NCBI RefSeq assembly: GCF_002288925.2
Contig: NW_022098021.1
Location: 1,628,824-1,692,823 of the forward strand
Direction of reading: 5' to 3'
From: Delphinapterus leucas
Lineage: Eukaryota; Chordata; Mammalia; Artiodactyla; Monodontidae
Length of the DNA stretch: 64,000 nucleotides
Below the pieces are notes generated by a model. The model had not been told where the DNA came from. It ran no database searches and worked only from the letters and a program-made list of their open reading frames with translations. Positions 11,792 to 22,200 of the stretch are shown here, one piece after another. Position numbers and translations under genes: made by a program. Numbering within the stretch: the first letter of the stretch is position 1; each line of letters starts with the position of its first letter.

Positions 11792-13944
11792 CTTTATCAA
11801 CATTCTCGTCTGAAATTCTTACATATAAAATTAGGCATGGCTGCCGCTATGAAAAGACAGAGTATAAATAAGTGAACTCTCGTGATGACAATGCCTGCCC
11901 GATTTGGTGTCACGGCGCAGTTCTAAAAATGTCATTAATGGTAAGGTGACACCCTGTGGATCCTCACAGAGCCGACGTTTGGCTATGCCCTTCTGCCTCT
12001 GAGCTGGCAGACGTTCTTAGATGGGGCTGTTCCTTGTTTCCTCTTTAGTCTCCTGCCTCATTCGAGGCAGCCTTTCTGTGTCTTTGCATTTTATGTCTGC
12101 CTCCGGTGCTTCCTGTGGCTTCCTTGAAGGATACTCCATGAGTTCCGTTGTGTTTGTAAAAGAAATAAATCACATGATTTTATAACAACTCTCATATACA
12201 GTTAATAGTAGTAATTTCGTTTTAGATTATTGTTTTTGAAAAGAGATGAGTGTTCTTCTATAACATGCTAAGATGCATCTCATAACCTACCACACATTAT
12301 GTATCTAAAATGAATCTGTATTTAGAAATAAATGATTCCCAAATGTGTGACAGGCCATTAGTTTATCCAAATGGCATAAAAATACCCCCAGTGTGTATTA
12401 AAGTGGAGGCACCCAAGTTGATCAACTATTAGATTCCCTGGTGCAGGACGGTCTCCCAGGGGTGTGGATGGCCTCCTTCAGACTCAGGAAGAGTTGGTTG
12501 TGTTGATGGAGACCATCCAGGGCAGGACAGTGAGTGACAGCCAGCAGTAAGGAGACAGGGAGGGCAAGGAACGTGCAGGCTGAGCCCTGTTGGACAGCTC
12601 TGAGGAGCATACTCACTTGTTTTCAGATCTTCTCTGCTTTCAGAATACTACCCCAAATTTGAATTAGATAGGAACCTCAGAGCACTCTTAAATACAAACA
12701 TTTTGTAATCAGGTTTAAAATTTCAAAACAGAATGGACAACTCTTCAAGCACATCTTTTCAAACATTTTCTGGCAGTGCTCAGAAGATGCTGTGTTTGAA
12801 TGGAAAAATGAACTCTAGATTATTGGTTTTGTGAGCAAAATGACTTCCCAAACCCAGGATCCCCCAGAGAGATGAATGTAAGCTCTTTGTGGTGCACCCC
12901 GGAGGGAACGGCAGGCTTCCCCTCGTGGTACACTGATCAGACTCGGATTCTTCTGGTGGTGGCATCTCTTTGCTGAACTGAATGCCTTCTGCAAATCCAA
13001 GGACATCTTGAGCCAAACCTGGTCCTTAGGGTCTGGGGATTGTTTCCCTGGGCAAAATGTTGACCTCTATTTCTAAGAAAAAAGTCTTTGAAAAACTCTT
13101 TGGACGTTGAAATAGCTCTACAAAATAACATTTTGGTGCTTTAAAGTATAGACTAACCAGAAACACATGAGTTCAGTTACCCACAAATCACAGAGGGTTT
13201 TGCCTAACAGAAAAATGCATGTCAAAACACGTCTCGGGTAAACAGTTTAAGGTGGTAATCTGCTTGCACAAGTAGGTCAAGGATTGGGGAAGGTGACATG
13301 CAAATTTGCACCCAGGTGGAGCGTGGAGGGCATATCAGCGTCAGCTCACAGCTGCTGGGAGACAGGACGCCAGCAACGTTGTGATGGGTGAGAGGGTGGC
13401 CCTCGGCTCCTCTGTCCTTCTGTTGGAGGCTGAGCTATCTGGTGTGAGCCTTTATTTGGAATACTTACAGAGAAAATAAGACCAAGTTATTAAGTATTCC
13501 AATCATAGCTTCATGGCGGCAGTGGACTTCTGCTGCTCTGCACTTAACCTGCCCATTAACCCGGTGCTCCCCATCATCACCTGCATCGGTGGGTGGATAA
13601 GAGGCACCGAAGACCAGCACACGTGAGCAGAGCTTCGGAGCTGCGTCAAGATACTGGAGAACATGGCCAGCGTTTAGGAATACCCTGTATTTGATACCCT
13701 TGCCATTGTAATTTGTCTTATTTGTGAAGCAAGGTTTTTCTAAGGAAGGTCCTTGATCACAGCGTGTGAATTAATAGAATCCAAATGAATTTATAAATGT
13801 ATAAAGTGAGTATAAAACATTCATTTGACTTGCATTTAGGTTGTGAGGTTTGTTGGGAATTTCTTGGAATCTTCTTGACTCCTGGGTGAGGGATCTTCTG
13901 AGAAGCAGGAGGGGAAGGGAGGGATGGGTATGAAGCATCTTCTG

Positions 13945-14095
13945 TGTGTCATGCATTGTGCTTTTAAATGTGTCCTCTTTTAAACGCTCACAGAAGTCCT
14001 TTAAGAAGGCTGATTATCTTTATTATCTAAGTGGGTGAGGAAACTGAGGCTGGAGACATTAAGGTCATTTGACCACAGTCAGCAGTGATGATGGT
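13945..14095 (-). mobile_element. MIR SINE fragment, minus strand
   Basis: The stretch gtgggtgaggaaactgaggc (14030-14049) is the antisense of the MIR core and is preceded by a MIR-like ctcacagaagtcctttaaga segment. Old fragment. Confidence 0.65.
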
Positions 14096-14375
14096 TGCTC
14101 CATGGATCTGTTTGTAGCTTATCACATTTGCAAGATTCCCTGTCTCTCTTGTCCAAGGCTGACAGCTGGGACGGGAATTGAAGATGCATAAATTAGAAGG
14201 CCAAAGACCAATCCTCGTTCCTAATTAAAAAAAATTGAGAGAAACCCACAGACTTAAAAGAAATTCCTTCATCACGTGAGCCCTGGTGTTGGTAAAAACA
14301 CTCGGAGTCTCAGGAAGCCTGGCTTCTGATCCACATAGCACTGGGGGCAGCCTGCACAAGTCAAGTCCTCAGTCT
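14096..14375. other. Unique, gene-free DNA
   Basis: Nothing recognisable beyond ordinary unique sequence. Confidence 0.4.
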
Positions 14376-14492
14376 GCTTGTAACAAAATAAGTGAAGTCG
14401 TGACAAATAATAACAGAATAAGTAATGATGAAATAAGTAACCTCATAACAAATAATTATAGAATAAGTAACAATGAAATGAATAAAATGATA
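14376..14492 (+). repeat. 45-bp minisatellite, about 2.6 copies
   Basis: Two full 45-bp units at 14403-14447 and 14448-14492 align with roughly one mismatch in five, and a partial unit precedes them. Each unit contains smaller gaataagtaa/gaaataagtaa words. Both strands stay open across the array because unit length is a multiple of three, so the frames here are by-products of the repeat. Confidence 0.7.
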
Positions 14493-16780
14493 AAGGTAAA
14501 TAAACTTTATGTACATTCTGACACTTAGGGAGAGGCATTTGCGAGGATGATCTATTACTATGTAGTCAGTCACTGTGAGGGCACAGATGGTATCCTGAGT
14601 CGGCAAAGCTTTTCCCCGTCCAGTCCTCCAAGGAGGCTGGTCCAGTTGTCCTTCTGGTGTCCTGGTGGTGAGTGTGGTACTGTGTCCCTGGAGTCTGGCA
14701 GCAGTGACGGTGCAGTCTGTGCTCAGCGATGGAAATTTCTCCAAGAGCTGTTTCTAAGAGTCACCGTGAATTCATGCATTTGGTATGTGGCTGTTTGGGC
14801 AACAAGTAGCGTCTTTCCCTCACGTGATGGAAGCTGGAGCATTAGCTGGTTAATATTAACGACCTTCTCTAACCGAAGTGGGAAGTGGTGGGTGGGGTCT
14901 GGAAACTCGTGGAAATCACAGTCCCTGTGCATGTTGAAAATCACGGAGGACTGGCCCTCTCATGATCGTGGCCACAGAGAAAGGAGAGGTGGAAGTTCTG
15001 GCCATCGACAGCTGCCTTCGGGCCCTGTGGCCACACACGCTGTACCATATGCTGAAAAGGATGCCTCAGGATGATCATCTCTTCTTCACCTGGAAATACC
15101 TGAGTTTCAGTATTTTTTTTAGGGGCACAGGTTAGGTTCTTAAGGCTAAATTTGTCATTTTTTCTTCAGAGTAAACAATGCTGTTGAATTGTATGAGAAA
15201 ACAAGATGCTTAGAAGGAACTCTTCACTACTCAAATTATTTTTCGAAGCCAAAATTCAACCTTGGCTTCTGTACTGGTTTCAATAAGCATTGGCAGGAGG
15301 AGGAAGAGCATGGTGGTTTCTGGAAGGTGGTCACGTCTTGGTTCCTTCGGCAGTGCGCTGCTCTCTGGGACCAGGTTTTTGACCTAGTATTTTAAGGATT
15401 GAGGGCCCTGAAGGGGAGCACAGTTGTGGGGAGTACTTTCCCTTACTTTGCCATCTGTTTTTCCAAGGTACATATCAGTATTTAAGGAGTCTAGTCATAA
15501 TGCATAAATGTCATAGCTCTTGTACATTTAATTTATTCTCCTGAAGATGGGGCTTTGTATTCCCTCCCCCCTCCCCCTGAAGCAAGATCTTAACCCTCTC
15601 AGATCTCAGAGTTCAGGAGACCTTTCCACGCCTCTTGTCTGAATTGACCGCTCTGCCTACTTCTGTGGTCAATTCCGGCTGCTCGTTTGCACAGAGGAGT
15701 TGGGGTGACCTCCTGCCCGGAGCGTGTAAATCACGTCCTTCAGCAGTGGTTAGGTGAACATCTGGGGTGTGCTGGGCAGGTGCGTGGCACAGGTGGCCCT
15801 GGGGCTAGAGGGCTGCACAAAGCAGAGGGGTGGCCTACGGGGGTGCAGACCTTGAACGTGTGATGGAAACCTTGATGACTGTTCGGACACGGAGGGCTGG
15901 GGGCTCCGGGACGTGGCCAGGACTGGCTGGGGGAGGGCTTGCTGAGGAAGAGGTGAGTGACTGAGGCTAAAGCAGCTGCCAGGTGAGGGGCGGAGTGGAG
16001 GCTCTGGGGCTGGAGAGGCAGGATGTGGCTGGGAGGCGCCGGGTGCGTCCCGCGGGCAGTGCGCTCACGGGTACCCTCCTGCTGAGGGTCAGCCCCCAAT
16101 AGCAGCAGTGCCCACTCCATACTTGGGGACAAGTGAGCTTCAGTCAGGAGGCTAGCTTATGGAACAATTAGCTTCCAATCCAGGCACCAGAAAATGTGAT
16201 CTGAAGTCTGTGTAATGATTATCATCCTGACGGTGGCAGCATTTTGAATCAGCCAATTCCTGGTTTTGAGGACAGTTGAGTGTATAGACTCAATGTCTCA
16301 GGGTTTGAAAAGAGAATCTCAAAAGTCATTTGGCCCTCTCTCTGCCCGATGTTAATATTATCATTTAGCACCTCCGGGGAGGTGGCACTCGTGGGACGTG
16401 GTAAATGAGGGCAAACTCAGGGTCAGATAGAAAGTCATGGGAAATTCCTGACTCTGGGGTTAGGGGTTTGGGACAGAATGCCACAGGCATGGAGTTCTTT
16501 CTAAGCACATCCTGTCAGAGGGCACATCTCTGGTGTGGTCAAACGTGCACGTGAGTAAGGTGTGTCTGGCAGGCCTCTTCACTGGAAACGTGACTGTTTT
16601 CCCCTTTCTGCACTCGGTTCTTTGGAATTAGGTCACTAAGTCCAGCCCACATTCAAGAAGAAGGGAGTTAAGGTCCAGTCTTTTCTCTCCAGGGCCTTTC
16701 ATATCCCAAGCCTTCCCCCCAACTCCAATATCTTACAAATCGTTAGGAGAGAGAGCTACTCCCTCATGGGCTGGACGAGT
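14493..16780. other. Unique, gene-free DNA
   Basis: No gene or mobile element recognised. A frame of 175 codons at 14547-15074 (plus) and one of 130 at 15740-16132 (minus) have no domain, composition or splice support. 15700-16130 is GC-richer than its surroundings. Confidence 0.4.
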
Positions 16781-16781
16781 C

Positions 16782-16920
16782 ATTCTATCTATCTATCTGT
16801 CTGTCTATATCTATTGTCTATCATCTATCTATTACCTGTCATTTGTCTATCTGTTATCTATCATTTATTATTGATCTCTATCTATCATTTATTGGTCTAT
16901 CATCTATTATCTACCTATGA
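16782..16920. repeat. Compound (ATCT)n/(GTCT)n microsatellite
   Basis: Irregular tetranucleotide array of atct, gtct and att variants across about 140 bases. Its long interrupted structure suggests an old, diverging locus. Confidence 0.85.
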
Positions 16921-17167
16921 AACAAGAATAACAGAGCAGTTTGGGACAGCTATTAAGAGTCTAGGAACATCATCTTCTGAAAAGAAAATCACTGAGGCCG
17001 AGCAATCCAAGAGTCCTTCACGTGAATCAGGAAGGGTGCTTAAAGATTTCTCTTTCAGTTTAATCCTTTTGTGGACCCCAGCAGGAAATAGGCAGAGACT
17101 CATATAAGGACAGATTTCCCCACAGTCACCCACATGCTTAGATCCACACTCTGCTGGGCACATTGGG

Positions 17168-17206
<39 letters not shown>

Positions 17207-17319
17207 CAAGTTGTATTAACCAGTAAGAATTTCTTATTAGTAAGAATTTCTTTTCTCAATTGAATTTGGTTATAACATATTTAAATAAAGCAAACAGAGA
17301 AGTACAGGCAAAAACATAA
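16921..17319. other. Unique DNA with an (AT)16 tract
   Basis: No gene recognised. A perfect AT dinucleotide run of 32 bases lies at 17173-17204. Confidence 0.5.
17173..17204. repeat. (AT)16 microsatellite
   Basis: Perfect dinucleotide repeat, 32 bases, likely polymorphic. Confidence 0.9.
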
Positions 17320-18440
17320 CATTTTGCCCTACCTTTTAAAAAGGAAATAAAAATAGAGGTACAGTTGAATGCCCACCACAGTACTGGCCCAGCCTCTGGC
17401 TGTAATTTCTCACGCTTCCTCCAGAGGAAATCATTATCCTGAAGCAGGCATGTACTATTTACATCTGCGTTTCAGTACCTTCCCTGCTAAAGCAAATCCT
17501 CTTTTCATCTCTGCTATGTAAGTATGTATAAAATTAAAATAATATATGGTATTTTGGGGGTATTTAAAAATCATACAAACAGTACCCTACCCTACAGCTT
17601 ATACTTTGCACTGTTTTGCCTCTCATAATTATACATCTGAGACCTAGTCCTGTAGGTATGTGTAGAACTAGTTAATTCATTTTACGTTTATTTATTTGTT
17701 TATCTTTTGTTATTTTGGGTAACCTTTTTCTCTAACTTTTTATTTTATGTTGGAGTATAGTTGATTCACAGTATTGTGTTAGTTTCTGGTGTACAACAAA
17801 TTGATTCAGTTATACCGATATCTATTCTTCTTCAGGTTCTTTTCCCAATTAGATTGTTACAGAATATTGAGCACAGTTCCCTGTGCTCTACAGTAGGTCC
17901 TTGTTAGTTATCCATTTGAAATATAGCGAGTTAAGTCATTTTCAATGTGCTCCATCTTGCTATTGTATGAATAAGTTAGAATTTATTTATCCATTCCCAA
18001 TTGATTTTCCACTGTATCAAGGGATATTTAAGTTGTTTCCACTACTTTCCCTATTAAAATGCTGCAAACCCCCCCCCCCAAACCATCCCTGTCCACGCCT
18101 CCTTGTGCAGCGTGCCTGGAACTTCTCTGGGGTGCGTCCCCAGCACAGAGTTGGTGGGGGTCTGACTTCACGAGGTGTTGCCAGGCCGCTGTTCAGTGTG
18201 GCCACACCGGTGGATGCTCCTGTCCTCTGACACACAGGGGCGGGGTTCTCCCTGCTCCATGCTCCAGCCCTCACGGGGTGTTTCCAGACTTCAGAAGCTT
18301 GCTTATGTGGAATTATGTTTTGCTTCATTTTTCTGATTACTAGTGATGTGATATATATATTTTCCCGACAATTTAGATTCCCTCTTCTGGGCATTGTCTG
18401 TTGATACCTTTGCCTATTTTTCTTTTCTCTCTTGACTTTT
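17320..18440 (-). mobile_element. Old L1ME-like 3' region, antisense, with a younger L1 nested
   Basis: Segments 17320-17660 and 17945-18440 read like the antisense 3' UTR and ORF2 end of an ancient L1 (phrases such as gaggaaatcattatcctgaa and ttctgattactagtgatgtg, comparable to 63085 and 63640). A younger cetartiodactyl L1 tail lies between them. A C13-type run near 18068 and GC-rich unique-looking DNA at 18080-18280 indicate that part of the block is not LINE sequence. Confidence 0.5.
17685..17940 (-). mobile_element. Cetartiodactyl L1 3' end, antisense
   Basis: The plus strand ttggagtatagttgattcac through tctggtgtacaacaaattga is the complement of the same L1 3' UTR seen on the plus strand at 9598-9711, and continues into the gttccctgtgctctacagta segment of that UTR. 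It is about 250 bases long and 5'-truncated. Its location between two older L1 pieces shows it inserted later. Confidence 0.75.
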
Positions 18441-18589
18441 TCTTATTTGCTTGTGGGGGGATATTTATATATTATGCATACTAAGCCTTTCTTGGCAATC
18501 TGTATTGTTAAGTATCTTCACTTAGTGTGATTTTCCAATAGAGGACAAACCAAGCAGTTTGTGGAAAAAAAATTTTTTGCCTCATCAGG

Positions 18590-18700
18590 AGACTTGGCGT
18601 TTGTTCTGGTTTGGCTACCAACTTGCTATTTGGCCTTGGGCGGGTCATGTAATTTTCCTGGACCTTGGCTTCCTTACCTCTAAAGTGGTATAATTTGATC
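18590..18700 (+). mobile_element. MIR SINE fragment, plus strand
   Basis: The sequence from ggcgtttgttctggtttggc through tggccttgggcgggtcatgt to ttggcttccttacctctaaa follows the MIR core order. Old fragment. Confidence 0.65.
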
Positions 18701-18870
18701 CCAGAACCTCAAATCTCTGCTAGATACACAGTCATATCAGAGTTAAACAAAATTAAATGGAGGGAAAGCTCTTTCCAAATTAAGGGGAAAGTCTGCATGC
18801 TGGAATATTTGAAAGCAGATTAAATTTTTGCTGGTTTAAGAACATAGATAACTGGGATTATGTGGATGAA

Positions 18871-18881
18871 GTTGGCTAACA
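18871..18881. repeat. Target-site duplication of the CHR-1 SINE
   Basis: Identical to 19195-19205. Confidence 0.9.
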
Positions 18882-19194
18882 GGGACTTCCCTGGTGGTGC
18901 AGTGGTTAAGAATCCGCCTGCCAATGCAGGGGACACGGGTTCAAGCCCTGGCCCGGGAAGATCCCACATGCCGAGGAGCAACTAAGCCCGTGTGCCACAA
19001 CTACTGAGCATGTGCTCTAGAGCCCTCACGCCACAACTACTGAAGCCTGCGTGCCTAGAGCCTTTGCTCCACAAGAGAAGCCACCACAATGAGAAGCCTG
19101 TGCACTGCAGCGAAGAGTAGCCCCCGCTCGCCGCAACTAGAGAAAAGCCCCCGTGCAGCAACGAAGACCCAACGCAGCCAAAAAAAAAAAAAAA
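18882..19194 (+). mobile_element. Complete CHR-1 SINE, plus strand
   Basis: A full-length copy. The tRNA-derived head has an A-box-like tggtgcagtgg at 18895-18905 and a B-box ggttcaagccc at 18938-18948, followed by the CHR-1 body and a 14-A tail ending at 19194. The 11-bp duplication gttggctaaca flanks it at 18871-18881 and 19195-19205. It is the clearest tRNA-derived retroposon in the window. It is not a tRNA gene because the acceptor-stem pairing is absent. Confidence 0.96.
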
Positions 19195-19205
19195 GTTGGC
19201 TAACA

Positions 19206-22200
19206 TTTGGATAGCACTTCAGTTTTCAAGAGTACTTCCGCATACATGATTTATTTCTCATAAACTTGACTTGCAGGATCTTGTTTTTGTCGTCAAATAT
19301 GTCATCACGTTTCAGGTGCCGGGCCAGGCAGTGTGTCTGTCTGGTCTGCCGTGGGACTCCCAGTGCCTTGAATCGGGCTGCACGTGGAAGGCTCGGGGTG
19401 AGTGGTTTGTCGAATGGCTGAGAGACGGGTGATCAGCTCATCAGTGTTAATAAACAACTCAGCACTTACCTGTCAGGGCAGTTCTGAAGAACGGTCTGCA
19501 TGTCCCCTCTTAGGTGTCGTAGCATTTTCCCCAGTCTCGTTTACTCTCCTAGTGAAGGGATAACGTTGGTTTTCTTAAAATGTTTCTTGGAAGGTGCCTG
19601 TAGAGCCTGAGTTAATGAATTTTTATTATGGTTCAGAGTGAGAGCTGCTTTAATTTGTTGGTGCGTTTATATTTTGTAAAGGGCGTGACAATGGTCATAA
19701 TGATTAACGAGATCACTTATTATTTTTCCTCCCATTGGCCCAAAAAAGGAGCTAGAGACACACACTCTCTTTAATAAGCATATCCATCTCATACCATGGC
19801 TGTGACAGTGAGCTTCATTTTAGGAAAATGAGTGTGAGTTTATTTTGTCTCCTCACGGCTGCTCTGGTGCTTGACCTGGAACAGAAGCCACCTGTCACCG
19901 CAATCCGCTCTGGTTCGTGCGGCTCGTCTGTGAGGCTGTTGGGCTCCTCCAGGACCAGGGCTTGCTGGACATGCTCAGTGCTCCGTGTGCCTGCAGTGGA
20001 GCCCGGGGTCATCTGCCTGCTGACACGTCCTGCTTCTCCTTACGAGGTGCTGAGTGCAGGGGCGGACAGGGCTTCCCTCATTCCTGCTGAATCCCCTGAC
20101 CCCTCTGCCTCGTCCTCGGGAAGCCGGGCGCCCGGGCAGCCCTGGCGCGGGTGTCTGTGACCGCAAGACGCACCTCCATCGCTGCCTGAGAGAACTGTTT
20201 TCCCCAGAAAGGAGGGAAAGGTACTTTTCCTTCCCCATTTGTAGATTCTCTTTCCTTTGGGTTTTCTCCCACGAGAGAACACTCTGCTGGTCATATTGAG
20301 GAAACGCTGCACAGGCATCGGGAGAGGGGCCCGGGACTGGGTTACCGGCTCAGGGACGCCCCGGGGAGAAATGCCGAAACAGAGCAGCAACTGGAGGAAC
20401 TGTCCGGATGCTGAACCGAGCCGCCCGACAAGGAGCCAGAGATGGGGATTCGCCCTGAGGCCAAGTCAGCACTGTGGCTGGGAGACAGAATCAGGACTAG
20501 CAGAAAGGAGGGCGGCGGCCCAGGGGTGGCCTCTGTCGAGCCTCCTGGGCCCCTGGGCTCTCGGAGGACCCGTGTGACGTCCACCCCGGCTGTCGGGGTC
20601 CCGAGTCACAGCTCCTCAGTGATGGCCACCTCCGCCTGCACGTGGCCGAGAGCTGTCTTCACCAGAGGGCCCCCCGGCTCCCGGCGGGGAGGGCCGGTAG
20701 AGACGGCAGTCAGCCTGTGGACGTGGGTTGAGATGCATTTAAGAAGTCATGGTCCAGTGTGCACGTTTCAGAAGGCCCCCGTGCAGGAAATGTTTCCCTG
20801 TCAATGTGATAATTGCTGAGGGAATATTTGGTGTTGTCTAGAAATACCAGGAGCTCTAGCTTTACAGGGCAAGTCCGAGGCTTATAACAAGGTTAACTGA
20901 ACGCGGGGAGGGCCTTGGGGCTTCACAGAGATCACTGGCTTCGTGTAACGGAGTGACCTTTCCCTTGTTTTATGTTGATGCTCCGGACAGAGACAGGCTG
21001 GCTGAGACCAGGGAACTAGTGGGCACAGCGAGCTCTCTTCCCTCTGGCGTTGTGAGTGGGTAGCAGGCTTCTTCCGCTGGAGGGGGCCACGGACTAGGGA
21101 GAAGCCCTTCCAAGTGTCCTTACACGAGCTGGCCGGGCCTGGGCTCCGGGGGGCTCCGATTTCAGGATGTAGGTTCGGGGCAGCCGGTCCTGTCCAAGGC
21201 GGGCAGGGCCCACGGCAACCCTCCACCCCGGTTCCCTCCTCTCTGCCCTGCCCCTGCCTGTGTCCTCCGTGGCTCCTTGGCCCCTCTGACCCCTCCGTGC
21301 TGGGCTCCCAGCCACCTCGGCTCTAGCTCCACTGCGCCCCGTGTCAAGCCTCCAGAGGCCCCGGGACAGAGCAGCTGAGGTGGGATCCACAGCTGCCGGG
21401 GGTCGGCCCCTCCTGCAGTCTGGAGCCTCGCTCCTTCCCCCGCTGCCCTGCTCACGTCTCATGCACCACCAAGTCGCAGGAATAAGCTCTTCCCCACGCT
21501 GCCATCGCCCTGCCTTCTCCTCTGCTCCCCCTGGGCCCGCAACGCCTTCCCTGTGGCCTGTCTGTCCACTACGTGGCTTAGCTTCGACCATGGGCTTGCT
21601 CTCTTCACAAGGTTTTCCTTGGCCCCTGCTGCCCCGTGACTGAGTCCCCGAGTCCTCAGGGCCCCGAGTCCAGGCTTGGGCCCGCGTCACTTCCAGCCTC
21701 AGCCCCAGGTCCCACCCTGTCCCAGGCCCCGAAGGTCTTCGCTTCTGTGCATGTTGCCCCCTCCCTGGACGGCCCTTGCATCTCGGCTCGTTCAGCTGTG
21801 AGGTCCTGTTCATCCTGCTGGGTTTACAGAAAAGAATGTTCCTTCGTGGAACTTGTTTGCCGTCCTGAAACTCTGGAAGGGCCGCCTCATCTTCTTTCTG
21901 TAAGACTCCTCCACCCACATGCGTCCCTACCCCCTGCCCTGTTCGGTCACCTGTGGGGACACAGAGGAATGCAGCGTGGGGCGCCTGCTCTCAAGGAACT
22001 CGCCCAATGGCTGTATCAGAACTTGGCTTTTCCAAGTCCATTTTTAGAACCTTTTGTCTCAATGGAATGAGAAAAAGTAAAAATAGCCCAAGCAGGCATT
22101 TCAAAGGTGTCTTAAATTATTCTCCACTAGTTTTTCTTCGTATGGTGTGAATATCTTTAGCTTCTATAGAGGGACAAAGAAAAGAAAAGAAAATTCCTGG

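Larger units (their letters stand above)
11501..13944. other. Unique DNA with paired X-box-like motifs
   Basis: No gene or repeat is recognised. The region is non-repetitive and AT-rich. Its only distinctive sequence feature is the pair of CCATGG-centred motifs at 11753-11791, listed separately. Confidence 0.4.

Noticed and set aside
14547..15074. 175-codon plus-strand frame
   Set aside because: No recognisable domain, no promoter or splice context, and composition matching the surrounding noncoding DNA.
18882..18960. tRNA gene
   Set aside because: The A and B boxes belong to the SINE head. A cloverleaf with acceptor pairing is absent and the unit continues into a SINE body, tail and target-site duplication. 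The same holds for the other seven copies.
21094..21918. 274-codon minus-strand open frame
   Set aside because: It starts at GTG rather than ATG, lies in GC-rich DNA where stops are rare, overlaps other frames on both strands, and its product (R/G/P/Q-rich) shows no known domain.
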